A stretch of 64,000 nt of DNA from Cupriavidus pauculus (GTDB taxonomy: Bacteria; Pseudomonadota; Gammaproteobacteria; Burkholderiales; Burkholderiaceae), in contig NZ_VZOW01000012.1 of NCBI RefSeq assembly GCF_008801835.1, forward strand, positions 1 through 64,000, read 5' to 3'. How positions within the stretch are numbered: the stretch's first letter is position 1; each line of letters starts with the position of its first letter. This document shows, piece by piece, positions 8,402 through 18,591 of the stretch. The position numbers were made by a program, and so were the translations under genes. The notes below the pieces were generated by a model that saw only the letters and a program-made list of their open reading frames with translations, made no database searches and had not been told where the DNA came from.

Positions 8402-11400
8402 TCAGAACAACGACCCTTGTTGCGACGTGGCGATCGGGACCACGGGCGCTGGCGTTGCGCGCAACTGTTCAGCATCGATCCATTCGCCCGCGGCAGTGGC
8501 CACGCCCGCTTCGATGCGCCTGTCCGGGAACATCGGTTTCACCGCGGCTACATAGCGTGCCAACTGCGCGCCGTACGCCGCGTGCTCCTGGGGCAGCAGA
8601 CGTTGCTTGTAGTCGATGATGACGACGCGGTCGGCAAACTCCACCAGCCGGTCGATACGCAGCAGGCGCCCCCAGCCGTCGTAGAGTTCCACCTCGTTGC
8701 GCGCCGACAAGGCGTGGTCGGGAAATAGCAGCGGCCGCAGCGCCGGCGCGGCCAACATCGTGCGCAGATCCTGCACCGCAGCCTCGGCCAACTGCTGCCA
8801 GCGCTGCCGCGCCTCCGGCGTACCTGCGCCGGTAAGCGGAAACCAGCGCAGCACTGTCGGCACGTCGGGCGACCCGGCGTAGGCGTCCGGATAGCGCGTG
8901 ATCCGTTCCAGCAAGGCGTGCACCAGCTCACCATGCGCGGCCGCCTGGGCATCGAACACGGTCGATTCGTCGCTGTCGTCCAGCGCAGTGCCGACATCGC
9001 CGGCCTCATCCGCATGTCGATAGCGTTGTCGAAAATCGGTGTAACGCACGGTCTCGCCGACATGTGACGCCGCCTGCCCCGAGGTGATTCCCAGCTCGGG
9101 ATACGCGGCGATTTCGTCGCCGACGCCAGCGGCCGCCAGCCTCACGTACCAGCTTCCCGCAATCTCGGCGCCCGGCGCATCGTCCTTCTCCGCCCTCGAG
9201 CTGCGGCCTTTCACGCCGCTCACCAGCAGCCCCTGCTGCGCGCGCGTCATCGCCACATACAGCAAATTCCAGTTTTCCCGCTCGGCCAGCGCGGCCTCGG
9301 CGTCAAACATCGGCGCCCGCGCCAGCCCGCGTTCGCTGCGCTTGCCATAGGCCGAAAAATGGCGCGGCACCGGCGATGCGGGCGGCCAGTCGACCAGGAT
9401 GCCGCCGCGATCGGCAGTGGGCTCGCTGTGGTTGGCGTCGAGCAGCACCACGAAAGGCGCCTCCAGCCCCTTGGCCGCATGCACGGTCAGGATGTGCACG
9501 GCGTCGAGCTGATTGTCGGCGCCGTCGTCCGGTTCGGCTTCGGTGTCTTCGACGCCCTCGCCCATGCCGCCTTCGTCAGGACTCTCGTCCTCGTCGCCGC
9601 GCCGGATTTCCTGCAGTTCGTCGATAAACTTCGGCAGGCTCGGGTAACGGCCGCCATCGAGATCGAGCGACAGCTTCAGGAACGCATCGAGATTGGCCAA
9701 CACCTGCTCGCGAATCGCGGACGGCGCGGCCTGCGCATATCTGCGGCGCACCTCGCCCTGGTAATAGATATGGTCGATCAGGTCGTGGACAGGCTTGTGG
9801 GGCGCCAGCGCCAGCCATTCACGCAACCGCTGCACGCCAGCGCGCAAGGGCAAGCTGACGTCTGCGGGCAGCCCACCCGCCTCGATGCGCGCCCACCAGC
9901 CGCCCTCGCCTTCCATCGAGGCCAGCGCGATCAGGTCGTCGTCGGTGGCGCCGACGATTGGACTCTTGAACACGTGCGCGAGGTCTAGATCGGATTCGGG
10001 CGTCATCAGGAACGCCAGCAGCGCCGACACGTCAAGCGCTTCGAGCGTGCGCAACAGCCCGCCGCGGCGCGGGCTCAGGCAAGGGATGCCCGCTTCGCGC
10101 AGCGCGCGTTCATAGTCGGCTAGATAAGTCTTGCGGCGCACCAGCAAATGCATGTCGCGCCAGCAAGCGCGCCGCGTCTTGTCCCCTTCGCGCACCGGCA
10201 CGTGGTCGCGCAGATAGTGCAGCCACGCCGCCACGCGACGACCCTCTTCGAAGCGCAGCGAATCGCCCAGCTGGATGCGCGGCTGCGTCAGGGTATCGCG
10301 GTGACCGTCGCCGGACGGCGCTTCTTCTTCGGCGGTGTCATCGGGTTCCACCAGCGGCAGCAGCCAGACCGGGCCGCCCGGATCGGTCAGCGCCGTGCTC
10401 TGGGTCTCGTAGAGCGGATAGCGGCCTTCGGCGCGCGCGTGGTCGAATACTGCATTGACCCAGTCCAGCACTTCGGGACGATTGCGGCGCGTGCGGTTCG
10501 TGCGCAGCACGGTGGCGCCAAAATCGGCTTGCAGCATGTCACGCGCCGCGTCGAACAGGCGCGCATCGGCGCGGCGGAACCGGTAGATCGATTGCTTGGG
10601 ATCGCCCACCAGGAAGATCGTTGGCTTGTCGGCAAGCCCCTGATAACCCGCGAGCCAGCCCTGCAGGATGCGCCACTGCAGCGGATTGGTGTCCTGGAAC
10701 TCGTCCAGCAGCAAATGGCGATACCGCGCATCAAGCCGCACCTGCAGGTATGCGGCCGCGTCCTCGTCGGCCATCAGCTTTGCCGCGAGCCATTCGAGAT
10801 CGGCAAAATCCATCGCGCGCTGTTCGCCCTTGTAGCGGTGATAGCGCGCCAGCAGCGCGTCGCCAAGGCGGTACAGCGCCAGATTGATGGCCAGCACCGC
10901 GGCTTCGCAACGGCGCGCGGCGATTTCCTCGAGGCGCTTGCAATGACCCGCCATCTCCGCCAGCAGTTCGTCGGCCGCGCCTTCGGTACCGCAGACCTTC
11001 ACCAGCGCGGCGGTGCGCTTCATCGCGCGCGGCTTGCCCGCATCGGTAAAGAAAGCCGCGCGCAGCAGATGGAACGCTCGCGTGGCCGCCTCGCCCGCTT
11101 CGGCGCCCGCATCGCGCCAGACCCGGATCGCGCGCAATCCCTCGATCAAGCGCGAAGCGTTGGTCTGCTCCGTCTTGCCGCCGCGCCCCAACATCAGCAC
11201 AATCTGCGCGCATTCCTCGAGCCAGTCGTCGTCGGCCAGCGCAGTGACCAGCACATCGTGCGTGGCGTCGTCGCCGAGATCGGCGGCCAACAGTTGCGCC
11301 GGATCGCCCGCTTCGCGAAACGCCTGCCATTCGTTGCGAGCGTGGAACATGCGATCGAGCAGGCTGCGCACCTGAAAATCGCCGATCGCATCGACAAGCT

Positions 11401-11974
11401 GTTCGTACGTCTCGCGCAATTCGGCGTGCTGTGGTTGCGCCAGCGCGCGCCAGAATGGCGCCCATGCTTCGCGCTTCATGCGCAGCGCATCTTCCCGCAG
11501 CGATGCGCCGGGCACGATGCCCGAAGACAGCGGCGCGCCGCGCAGCAGCGTGCCGAACCAGCCGTGGAACGTGTCGATCGCCATGCGGCCCGGCGAAGCC
11601 AGCACCTGCGCGTGCAGCAGGCGCGCGCGCGGCAGCGCGGCGCGCGCGGCTTCCGGCGTCAGTCCGCGCATCTCCAGCTGCGCCAGCACCGCATCGTCGC
11701 TGCCGCTGGCAAGCTGCGCCAGCACCTCCAGCAGACGCTCGCGCATTTCCTCGGCGGCCTTGCGCGTGAACGTGATCGCCAGCACCTCGTGCGGCGCCGC
11801 ACCGGCAAGCAGCAGCCGCACCAGGCGGGCCACCAGCAACCATGTCTTGCCGCTGCCGGCGCAGGCCTCGACCACCACCGACCGGGTGGGATCGCAGGCC
11901 GCGCGCGTGAAATCGGACTCGCCAACGGGTTGACCATCGCGCAGGTAGGCGTGGATATCGTGACTGGCGCTCAT
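8402..11974 (-). CDS. addA: Double-strand-break repair helicase-nuclease, AddA type
   Basis: UvrD/RecB-like ATP-dependent helicase with a C-terminal nuclease domain; with AddB it processes broken DNA ends to load RecA. About 1190 residues. Visible: Walker A VVVEACAGSGKTWLL near residues 34-48, ITFTRKAAEEMRERLL (motif Ia), LLLDEFQDTNPLQW (Walker B), FLVGDPKQSIYRFRRA (motif III), ILTVHAAKGLEAPFVVL, and near residues 1105-1125 the PD-(D/E)XK nuclease signature RIDRLVEF...VVIIDYK. The ATG at 11974 overlaps the upstream addB stop by 4 bp (ATGA), indicating translational coupling. RecB was considered, but the neighbour is AddB-like and there is no recC or recD. Confidence 0.9.
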   Translation of the reverse strand: MSASHDIHAYLRDGQPVGESDFTRAACDPTRSVVVEACAGSGKTWLLVARLVRLLLAGAAPHEVLAITFTRKAAEEMRERLLEVLAQLASGSDDAVLAQLEMRGLTPEAARAALPRARLLHAQVLASPGRMAIDTFHGWFGTLLRGAPLSSGIVPGASLREDALRMKREAWAPFWRALAQPQHAELRETYEQLVDAIGDFQVRSLLDRMFHARNEWQAFREAGDPAQLLAADLGDDATHDVLVTALADDDWLEECAQIVLMLGRGGKTEQTNASRLIEGLRAIRVWRDAGAEAGEAATRAFHLLRAAFFTDAGKPRAMKRTAALVKVCGTEGAADELLAEMAGHCKRLEEIAARRCEAAVLAINLALYRLGDALLARYHRYKGEQRAMDFADLEWLAAKLMADEDAAAYLQVRLDARYRHLLLDEFQDTNPLQWRILQGWLAGYQGLADKPTIFLVGDPKQSIYRFRRADARLFDAARDMLQADFGATVLRTNRTRRNRPEVLDWVNAVFDHARAEGRYPLYETQSTALTDPGGPVWLLPLVEPDDTAEEEAPSGDGHRDTLTQPRIQLGDSLRFEEGRRVAAWLHYLRDHVPVREGDKTRRACWRDMHLLVRRKTYLADYERALREAGIPCLSPRRGGLLRTLEALDVSALLAFLMTPESDLDLAHVFKSPIVGATDDDLIALASMEGEGGWWARIEAGGLPADVSLPLRAGVQRLREWLALAPHKPVHDLIDHIYYQGEVRRRYAQAAPSAIREQVLANLDAFLKLSLDLDGGRYPSLPKFIDELQEIRRGDEDESPDEGGMGEGVEDTEAEPDDGADNQLDAVHILTVHAAKGLEAPFVVLLDANHSEPTADRGGILVDWPPASPVPRHFSAYGKRSERGLARAPMFDAEAALAERENWNLLYVAMTRAQQGLLVSGVKGRSSRAEKDDAPGAEIAGSWYVRLAAAGVGDEIAAYPELGITSGQAASHVGETVRYTDFRQRYRHADEAGDVGTALDDSDESTVFDAQAAAHGELVHALLERITRYPDAYAGSPDVPTVLRWFPLTGAGTPEARQRWQQLAEAAVQDLRTMLAAPALRPLLFPDHALSARNEVELYDGWGRLLRIDRLVEFADRVVIIDYKQRLLPQEHAAYGAQLARYVAAVKPMFPDRRIEAGVATAAGEWIDAEQLRATPAPVVPIATSQQGSLF

Positions 11975-14883
11975 GACTGCAGATCGGGCAAGGCGGTGGA
12001 TTCCCAGAAGCCCTTGCGGCACAGGCCACGGGCATCGCAATAGGTACAGGCCGCGGCGTCGCCGAATGCGGGCAGCTTCGCGCCCTGGCGCAAACGGCCA
12101 ACATCGTCGCGCAATTGCCGTTCCAACCAGGTCACGGCGGCCTGGAATTCGGGCAGGTCGACTTCGCGTTGCGCGCCGGGCGCACTGTCCTTGCCGCCCT
12201 GCTTCACGCCTTCAAGGGCAACCCAACTGCCGGCCACCGCATCGGCGCGCAGCAACCCGTAGAACGCCAGCTGGCAATCCTCTTCGGCGTCGCCGGCCTT
12301 GCGGCGCAGCCGACTGGCCGGTTGGGTCTTGTAGTCGATCACCGCGTGGGCTCCATCGGGTCCCTTGTCGAGCCGGTCGATGCGGCCGGACAAATGCAGC
12401 GGCGTGCCGTCGGGCATCGCCACATCGACGCTGGCGTCGATTTCGCCGCCGCGCCAGTGCCAGCCCATCTCCTCTCGCGCCGATTGCCAGGCGACATAGG
12501 ACGGCAGCACCTCGCGCCAGCGGCGGTAGTAGCTGATCGCGTTGCCGTCCTCGGCGATCTGCTTGCCGAAGACGGTGTCGGAAATCTGTCGCAGGCGTGC
12601 AAGCCGGCGCTGCTCATCGCGTTCGCCCGAGGCGTGGATTTCCTCGTGATATTGCAGCAGCACACGATGCAACAGATTGCCGATATCGCGTTTCTCAAGG
12701 TCGTCGTTGAGCTCCTCCAACCCGGCCAGGCCCAGCATGCGCCCTGCAAAGAACTGATACGGACAACGGCGCAGCGTGTTGTATGCCGCCGCGCTCCAGC
12801 GCGCCGGCACGCGCTCGGGCGCTGAAGGCGCGGGCATGAACACCGGTTGCGCGGACGTGTCGAACCATTGTGGTGCGCTGTTCGACTCGATCGGCGCACC
12901 CGCGCGCGCGCAGCATGCAGACAGCCGTTCGATCCAGCCCGATACGTGATGGGGTTCGCCCCGACTGCCGAAGCGCTGCCACGTCAGCACCACGTCGTCA
13001 TTGTTGAGCAGCACTTCGGCCAGATCGCGCGCCTGCTGCGCAAAGCGCGCCTCGCGGTCTTCGAGTCCGAGTTCGCGCCGCATCTGGTTCGAGAAAAACA
13101 TCAGCTCGGCGGCGCTGGACGGCAGTTGTGCATCATCGCACCCCACCACCACTACGCCATCGAAGCGGCGCATGCGCGCGCCGTTGAGCGGCAGGATCGT
13201 AATGCGCGACTGGCTTGGCGCCGACGGCTCCTTGTACGCCACCGATTCGAGCAATGCCGACAGCATGGCCCGGAATTCCTGCTGATCGAGCGTGGCCTGG
13301 CTGCCGGCTTCGTCATCGCAGACCTCGCCGAGCCGCGCCAGCGCGTCGAGCAGTTGCTGCCCGGCATCGTCGCCAGCCAGCGCGCCACGCATGCCCAGCA
13401 CGTCGAGCGTGGCGTCCAGCCGGCCGAGCCAGACGGGCAGCGCATGCTGGGCCAGACCGCGCGGCCATTGCGCGGCTTCGTCGGCCAGCGAGGCGATCAA
13501 CGCGCGGGCGGCGGCCCGCACTTCCAGCTCGGTGTCGCCGCCGTCGGTCGATTCTGCATCGACGGTCGCCGCGCTATCGCGTTCGGCAAACAGGTGGCGC
13601 AGGCGCGCCCAGCCGCCCGTGATCGCGTCGCGACGGATCCGTCGCTCCAACAGCGCGATGGCCTCGCCGCGACGCGCGGCCTCGGGCAGACAGAACGGGC
13701 TTTTCAACAGGTCGAGCAACGCTGCGGTATCGCCATCGCGCGCCAGCACGTCAAACCAACGCATCAGGGCGGCGGCCGCGCGCGTAGTCGACAATTTCCA
13801 GCCGGTCTCGTCGCGCACCGGCGCGCCCGCGCGCGCCAGCAGCGCCCGGGTGCGGCGCGCCACCACGCGATCGTGCGCCACCAGCGCCACGTGCTTGCGT
13901 CCATCGTTCAGCCACCGCACGAGCTGGTCGGCGGCGGCCATCGCCTCGTCCTCGAAGCGCGCACTGCCGATCACGCGCACTTGCGGGCGTTGCGCGGGCA
14001 AGGCCCGCGGCAGTGCGGGCGCCGGCGCGGCATCGGTGCTTTCGCCACGGCGCGCTTCGGGCCACAGCGCCAGCAACGTGCGATACCAGTCAGCGGGCTC
14101 GGCATCGGCGTCTTCATCGCCTTCGGGTGCGGACGCGCCGCCAGTCCAGTCGTACCCGACTTCGAGCGTCGGCACGAGTTCGGCGGCCTGCTGCAAAAAC
14201 ATTGCCTCGATCGGTTCCGGCGGCGTCGGGCCGATCCAGATCACCGGGCCGGCCAGGCGCTGTGCGAGACGCTGCAACGCACGCCGGCGCGCGGGCAACG
14301 GATCGTCCGGTCCCGACAACATCTGCCAGAAGGCCAACACGATCTGCGCCTCCTGTCCCAGGAAGCGTTCTGACAAATGCGCATAGGTCCGCTGCAAGGC
14401 GCCCTGCAGCAAGGCGGCCCGATCGTCGCCGTCGACATCGTCGTCTTCACGGATCGCCGCGTCCTCGAGCCAGCGCGCGCTCAGTTCGTCGCTGATCGAC
14501 ACCAGCGTCTGGGCCAGCCCCCACGCTGCGCCTTCGGTCTGCGCGCCGAAGGCACGACGCAGCCAGTCCTGCGCGCGGATGGCCTGCTGCACCGCCAGCA
14601 GCCGCGCCGCATGGCTGCGTACGGGCTGTGGCTCGATTTCGAGATCGGGAGGCAGGTCAAGCAGCCAGTGGCCAAGCGTCAGCACACGCGGCAGCAGCCG
14701 CGGCTGCCCGGCCGCGCGCGCGGCGGCATCGAGCGCCAGCCGCACGCCGGGAATCTGCGCGGCGGTAGGCACGACGACATGCGCGGCCGATGCAACAGGG
14801 CCGCAGTGATCGAGAAAATACCAGGTCGCCGTGGCCGCCTGTTCGAGGAACGACGGGCCAGGAACGAAAGTGAGCCGGGTCAT
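11971..14883 (-). CDS. addB: PD-(D/E)XK nuclease, AddB-like subunit
   Basis: 970-residue partner of AddA. The middle of the protein is a degenerate helicase-like fold; the C-terminus carries the nuclease motif GRIDRLDKG...HAVIDYKTQ near residues 845-870. Cysteines at LRRCPYQFFAGRM (near residue 710) and CTYCDARGLC (near 945) match the four-cysteine iron-sulfur cluster arrangement of AddB, which clamps the nuclease domain. Start ATG at 14883 (MTRLTFVPGPSF). It overlaps addA by 4 bp. In many betaproteobacteria these proteins are annotated simply as PD-(D/E)XK nuclease superfamily, so the symbol is by analogy. Confidence 0.85.
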   Translation of the reverse strand: MTRLTFVPGPSFLEQAATATWYFLDHCGPVASAAHVVVPTAAQIPGVRLALDAAARAAGQPRLLPRVLTLGHWLLDLPPDLEIEPQPVRSHAARLLAVQQAIRAQDWLRRAFGAQTEGAAWGLAQTLVSISDELSARWLEDAAIREDDDVDGDDRAALLQGALQRTYAHLSERFLGQEAQIVLAFWQMLSGPDDPLPARRRALQRLAQRLAGPVIWIGPTPPEPIEAMFLQQAAELVPTLEVGYDWTGGASAPEGDEDADAEPADWYRTLLALWPEARRGESTDAAPAPALPRALPAQRPQVRVIGSARFEDEAMAAADQLVRWLNDGRKHVALVAHDRVVARRTRALLARAGAPVRDETGWKLSTTRAAAALMRWFDVLARDGDTAALLDLLKSPFCLPEAARRGEAIALLERRIRRDAITGGWARLRHLFAERDSAATVDAESTDGGDTELEVRAAARALIASLADEAAQWPRGLAQHALPVWLGRLDATLDVLGMRGALAGDDAGQQLLDALARLGEVCDDEAGSQATLDQQEFRAMLSALLESVAYKEPSAPSQSRITILPLNGARMRRFDGVVVVGCDDAQLPSSAAELMFFSNQMRRELGLEDREARFAQQARDLAEVLLNNDDVVLTWQRFGSRGEPHHVSGWIERLSACCARAGAPIESNSAPQWFDTSAQPVFMPAPSAPERVPARWSAAAYNTLRRCPYQFFAGRMLGLAGLEELNDDLEKRDIGNLLHRVLLQYHEEIHASGERDEQRRLARLRQISDTVFGKQIAEDGNAISYYRRWREVLPSYVAWQSAREEMGWHWRGGEIDASVDVAMPDGTPLHLSGRIDRLDKGPDGAHAVIDYKTQPASRLRRKAGDAEEDCQLAFYGLLRADAVAGSWVALEGVKQGGKDSAPGAQREVDLPEFQAAVTWLERQLRDDVGRLRQGAKLPAFGDAAACTYCDARGLCRKGFWESTALPDLQS

Positions 14884-14943
14884 GGATGATTGGAGCCGTC
14901 GCGATCCCCGGGATCACCCGGTGCCACCGTGGGACGCGCGATA

Positions 14944-15243
14944 TCAGTCGTCGCCACCGCGCTCCAGGCGCGCGCGCAGTTCGCGCGCGGTTTCGAGCAG
15001 GCCCTGGTAGCCCGAGCGAGCGTGCTCGGGCAGGTCTGGGTCGCCGATCAGCGCGCCGAGCGTTTCCATCACGCTGTAGACGAGGCCCTTGGCGGCGCCC
15101 GTGGCGATGCTGTCCGATTCGACAGCGCTGCTCAGGTGCGCCAGCGCATCGCTGAGATGGTCCGCTTCGGGCGCGCTGTTTTCAGGCGAGTTGGGGACGG
15201 CGGGCGTTTCGGGCATGCCGGGCTTGCGGGGATCGGACGTCAT
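14944..15243 (-). CDS. Small protein of unknown function upstream of addB
   Basis: 99 residues, acidic and Pro/Glu-rich at the N-terminus (residues 1-30), then a predicted helical part (HLSDALAHLSSAVESDSIATG and, at the end, YQGLLETARELRARLERG). No signal peptide, membrane span or known motif. It is 60 bp upstream of addB on the same strand, so it may be the first gene of a three-gene unit. Codon use looks like its neighbours. I do not recognise the family. Confidence 0.6.
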   Translation of the reverse strand: MTSDPRKPGMPETPAVPNSPENSAPEADHLSDALAHLSSAVESDSIATGAAKGLVYSVMETLGALIGDPDLPEHARSGYQGLLETARELRARLERGGDD

Positions 15244-15704
15244 GATCTGGGCCTTTTATCGAAAGATGCAGGGTTGGCGCATCCGCGCGAGCCATTCTAC
15301 GCGGGTTCGGATGCGTTTCTCTTGAAGTGGATTCTAGAGCATGCGCGTGCGCGGTCGCAGCAGAAAATCGGCCGGGTGGGCGCGATCACGGCGCCGCACC
15401 AATTACCTCCGATACGTGCGGGCGATTGAGTGAATCTCTTGGCGCGATTAACACTATTATCAGCAGCCTCGTCGCGGGCACGGCAGAATAGTCACTGTCT
15501 ACCCGCAGCAAAACGGTTTTCGGGCCGCCATCGCCAACGGCTTGAATTTCGGCAAACTGGTAAGATATTGGCGTCATTGGCGGCGCGTGTTTGCCGCGTG
15601 TTGCCGTCCGGCGGACCTGCACGATCTCGTGTAAGGTAGCGGTTCAGCCCCACGGCAGATTTCCGCCTTCATCATAAACTGAGCGAAACCAGAGGTTTTC
15701 CGCC
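15244..15704. other. 461-bp intergenic region before trxA
   Basis: Divergent spacer between the 99-residue gene (-) and trxA (+). Apart from the candidate promoter at 15542-15569 I see no gene. A 78-codon open frame on the - strand (15386-15622) has no ribosome-binding site and no recognisable protein signature. Confidence 0.5.
15542..15569 (+). promoter_or_regulatory. Candidate sigma-70 promoter of trxA
   Basis: TTGAAT, 16-bp spacer, GATATT, about 135 bp upstream of the trxA start. Moderate match only. Confidence 0.35.
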
Positions 15705-16031
15705 ATGAGCGATCAAATCAAATATGTGAGCGACGCGTCGTTCGATACCGACGTCCTCAAGTCCGACAAGCCCGTGCTGCTCGATTTCTGGGCAGAATGG
15801 TGCGGCCCGTGCAAGATGATTGCGCCGATTCTGGATGAAGTGGCCAAGGACTACGGCGACCGCGTGCAGATCGCCAAGATCAACGTCGACGAAAACCAGC
15901 AGGTGCCCGCGAAGTTCGGCATCCGTGGCATTCCCACGCTGATCCTTTTCAAGAACGGCGAAGTGGCCGCCCAGAAGGTTGGCGCCCTGTCGAAGAAGCA
16001 GCTGACCGAGTTCCTGGACACGCAGGTCTAA
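15705..16031 (+). CDS. trxA: Thioredoxin 1
   Basis: Cytoplasmic disulfide reductase of 108 residues with the classic active site [11 protein letters not shown] (Cys at about 33 and 36), the cis-proline loop [12 protein letters not shown] near 73-84 and the usual single-domain length. It donates electrons to ribonucleotide reductase, methionine sulfoxide reductases and others, being itself reduced by thioredoxin reductase. Start ATG at 15705 follows AGAGG 9 bp upstream. It is directly upstream of rho, as in many proteobacteria. Confidence 0.97.
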   Translation: MSDQIKYVSDASFDTDVLKSDKPVLLDFWAEWCGPCKMIAPILDEVAKDYGDRVQIAKINVDENQQVPAKFGIRGIPTLILFKNGEVAAQKVGALSKKQLTEFLDTQV

Positions 16032-16035
16032 GCGA

Positions 16036-16067
16036 CCTTGCGCCGGGGCCCGCGCGCCCCGGCAAGG
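16036..16067 (+). terminator. GC-rich hairpin after trxA
   Basis: CCTTGC-gc-CGGGGC pairs with GCCCCGGCAAGG over a short loop, 5 bp after the trxA stop. No T-run follows, so it may stabilise the 3' end or work with Rho rather than end transcription alone. Confidence 0.45.
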
Positions 16068-16119
16068 CACCGAATCCGGCCGTGCGTGCGCCAGCTCTGG
16101 CGTACCGGCCGGTTTGTGC

Positions 16120-16125
16120 TAAGAT
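16120..16125 (+). promoter_or_regulatory. Candidate -10 of rho
   Basis: TAAGAT with a weak CTGGCG -35 at 17 bp. It would give a leader of about 80 nt before the rho ATG; rho leaders are often sites of autoregulation. Confidence 0.35.
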
Positions 16126-16213
16126 GCCACCCAACAACTTCCCCGAGCGTTCGCTCATTCTTTTCCCCCTTCCTTAGGTCTTGCCCGTTCGGGCGCCTCT
16201 GTACCCCTTGTCT

Positions 16214-17476
16214 ATGCACCTGACAGAACTAAAATCGCTTCACGTGTCTGCGCTTCTCGAAATGGCGGCTACGCTCGAGATCGACAACGCACAACGGATG
16301 CGCAAACAGGAACTGATGTTTGCGATCCTGAAGAAGCGCGCCAAGATGGGCGAAACCATCTACGGAGACGGCACGCTGGAAGTCCTCCCCGACGGCTTCG
16401 GTTTCCTGCGCTCGCCGGAAACTTCGTACCTCGCCAGCACGGACGACATCTACATCAGCCCCTCGCAGATCCGCCGCTTCAACCTGCACACCGGCGATTC
16501 GATCGAGGGCGAGGTCCGCACGCCCAAGGACGGCGAGCGCTACTTTGCGCTGGTCAAGGTGGACAAGGTCAACGGGCAGCCGCCCGAAGCGGTGAAGAAC
16601 CGCATCATGTTCGAGAACCTGACGCCGCTGCACCCGAACCGGCCGCTCACGCTCGAACGCGATATCCGCGCCGAAGAGAACATCACTGGCCGCATCGTCG
16701 ACATGATCGCGCCGATTGGCCGCGGACAGCGCGCACTGCTGGTGGCGTCGCCGAAGTCCGGCAAGACCGTGATGCTGCAGCACATCGCCCACGCGATCGC
16801 CAACAATCATCCGGAAGCGGATCTGTTCGTGCTGCTGATCGACGAACGCCCCGAAGAAGTGACCGAAATGCAGCGCTCGGTTCGTGGTGAAGTGGTGGCG
16901 TCGACGTTCGACGAACCCGCGATCCGCCACGTACAGGTGGCCGAAATGGTCATCGAGAAAGCCAAGCGACTGGTCGAGCTGAAGCGCGACGTGGTGATCC
17001 TGCTGGACTCCATTACCCGTCTGGCGCGCGCCTACAACACGGTGGTGCCGGCCTCGGGCAAGGTGCTGACCGGCGGTGTCGACGCCAACGCGCTGCAGCG
17101 CCCGAAGCGTTTCTTCGGCGCCGCGCGTAACCTGGAAGAAGGCGGTTCGCTGACGATCATCGCCACGGCGCTGATCGAAACCGGCAGCCGTATGGACGAC
17201 GTGATCTACGAAGAGTTCAAGGGCACCGGCAACATGGAAGTGCACCTGGAACGCCGTCTGGCGGAAAAGCGCGTCTACCCGGCCATCAACCTGAACAAAT
17301 CCGGTACGCGCCGCGAGGAACTGCTGATCAAGCCGGAAATCCTCCAGAAGATCTGGATCCTGCGCAAGTTCATCTCCGACATGGACGAAGTCCAGGCGAT
17401 GGAATTCATCCTCGACAAGATGAAGCCGACGAAGAACAATGCGGAGTTCTTCGACATGATGCGCCGCGGCGGCTAA
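16214..17476 (+). CDS. rho: Transcription termination factor Rho
   Basis: Hexameric RNA-dependent ATPase that ends untranslated transcripts. 420 residues, the standard length. Order: Rho N-terminal helical domain ([19 protein letters not shown]), cold-shock-like RNA-binding domain with [10 protein letters not shown] near 63-72, Walker A ([15 protein letters not shown], near 175-190), Walker B ([17 protein letters not shown] near 260-275) and the R-loop ([19 protein letters not shown]). The ATG at 16214 (MHLTEL) is the family start; an ATG 33 bp upstream in frame adds an unlikely peptide. Confidence 0.97.
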   Translation: MHLTELKSLHVSALLEMAATLEIDNAQRMRKQELMFAILKKRAKMGETIYGDGTLEVLPDGFGFLRSPETSYLASTDDIYISPSQIRRFNLHTGDSIEGEVRTPKDGERYFALVKVDKVNGQPPEAVKNRIMFENLTPLHPNRPLTLERDIRAEENITGRIVDMIAPIGRGQRALLVASPKSGKTVMLQHIAHAIANNHPEADLFVLLIDERPEEVTEMQRSVRGEVVASTFDEPAIRHVQVAEMVIEKAKRLVELKRDVVILLDSITRLARAYNTVVPASGKVLTGGVDANALQRPKRFFGAARNLEEGGSLTIIATALIETGSRMDDVIYEEFKGTGNMEVHLERRLAEKRVYPAINLNKSGTRREELLIKPEILQKIWILRKFISDMDEVQAMEFILDKMKPTKNNAEFFDMMRRGG

Positions 17477-17506
17477 CGCCACCTGGCAGTTGCCACGCAA
17501 GCGGAA

Positions 17507-17533
17507 AGGCGTACCCTCTGGGTGCGCCTTTTT
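17507..17533 (+). terminator. Intrinsic terminator of rho
   Basis: AGGCGTACCC / GGGTGCGCCT stem (one G-T pair), 3-nt loop, then TTTTTC, 30 bp after the rho stop. Confidence 0.8.
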
Positions 17534-17553
17534 CATTTCCGACCCGACCCATT

Positions 17554-18420
17554 ATGTTCGGCAAACTTTCCAGCTTCCTGCGTGCGCGCTCGCGCGAGCG
17601 CAAGCTTGCCCAGTACGCGATTCCCGACGAACTGTGGACGCGCACCGTCGCCGCGCTGCCCTTCGTGCAACGCTACGACGCCGACGACCTGCACGCGCTG
17701 CGCGAACTGGCAACGCTGTTTATCGCCAACAAGGAATATTCGACCGCGCACGACCTCGAACTGACCGACGACATGGTGGTCAGCGTGGCCGTGCAGGCTT
17801 GCGTGCCGATCCTGAAACTGGGCATCGAGTGGTATCGGGGCTGGCGCGGCATCGTGCTGTATCCGGGCGAATTCCTGATCCGCAAGACCGTGGAAGACGA
17901 GATCGGCCTCGTCCATGGCGTCGAGGAAGAAGCCAGCGGCGAGGCATGGGAGAACGGCCCGGTGATCCTCTCATGGCAGGACGTGAGCTTGCCCGGCGCG
18001 GGCATCGTCAGCGCCCGCGAGCTGCCGGTCGACACCTACAACGTGGTAATCCATGAATTCGCCCACAAACTCGACATGCTGAACGGCGAACCGGATGGCG
18101 TGCCGCCGTTTTCGCGCGTCCTGCATCCGGGCATCGATGCAGAGCAGTGGGCCGAAACCTTCCTGGGGGAATACGATACGTTCGCCGACGCATGTGAAGC
18201 GGTCGCCGACGCCGACTGGGACCACCCGCACCGCCTGCCGCCCCGGCTGCACGTGATCGACCCGTATGGATGCGAGGCGCCGAGCGAATTCTTCGCGGTG
18301 GCTTCCGAGGCCTTTTTCGTCGATCCGCGCGCCCTACGCGAGCACTGGCCCACGACGTACGCCATGCTGTGCCAGTTTTATCGCCAGGATCCGGCAAAAC
18401 ATGACGTATCAGCCACGTAA
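17554..18420 (+). CDS. mtfA: MtfA-like zinc metallopeptidase (M90 family)
   Basis: 288 residues. The HExxH zinc motif is visible as VIHEFAHKLDML with H167, E168 and H171, followed by the family pattern NGEPDGVPPF. E. coli MtfA binds the repressor Mlc and thereby affects the glucose PTS; many betaproteobacteria lack Mlc and a glucose PTS, so the target here is unknown. Cytoplasmic (no signal peptide). Start ATG at 17554 lies just after the rho terminator. Confidence 0.88.
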   Translation: MFGKLSSFLRARSRERKLAQYAIPDELWTRTVAALPFVQRYDADDLHALRELATLFIANKEYSTAHDLELTDDMVVSVAVQACVPILKLGIEWYRGWRGIVLYPGEFLIRKTVEDEIGLVHGVEEEASGEAWENGPVILSWQDVSLPGAGIVSARELPVDTYNVVIHEFAHKLDMLNGEPDGVPPFSRVLHPGIDAEQWAETFLGEYDTFADACEAVADADWDHPHRLPPRLHVIDPYGCEAPSEFFAVASEAFFVDPRALREHWPTTYAMLCQFYRQDPAKHDVSAT

Positions 18421-18459
18421 AGCGTTTTTACCGCCGCTATCGCGAAAGCTACGGACTTA

Positions 18460-18489
18460 TTGCCCAAGTCCTTGTTTATCTGCCATAAT
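18460..18489 (+). promoter_or_regulatory. Sigma-70 promoter of rpmE2
   Basis: TTGCCC, 18-bp spacer, CATAAT, about 100 bp upstream of the rpmE2 start. I see no clear Zur box in this stretch. Confidence 0.55.
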
Positions 18490-18591
18490 TCTGGTTTGCC
18501 CGTAATCGGCAAGTGGTTCGCTCGTCGCAAGCGTTTGCCTGCGACATTCGACGACCGAGCGGACTGGCTACCCAACCTGAAAGGAAGCACC

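Noticed and set aside
10148-12043. 631-codon open frame on + antisense to addA
   Set aside because: High-GC shadow without recognisable domains.
15386-15622. 78-codon frame on - upstream of trxA
   Set aside because: No ribosome-binding site, no motif, and it lies in the likely trxA promoter region.
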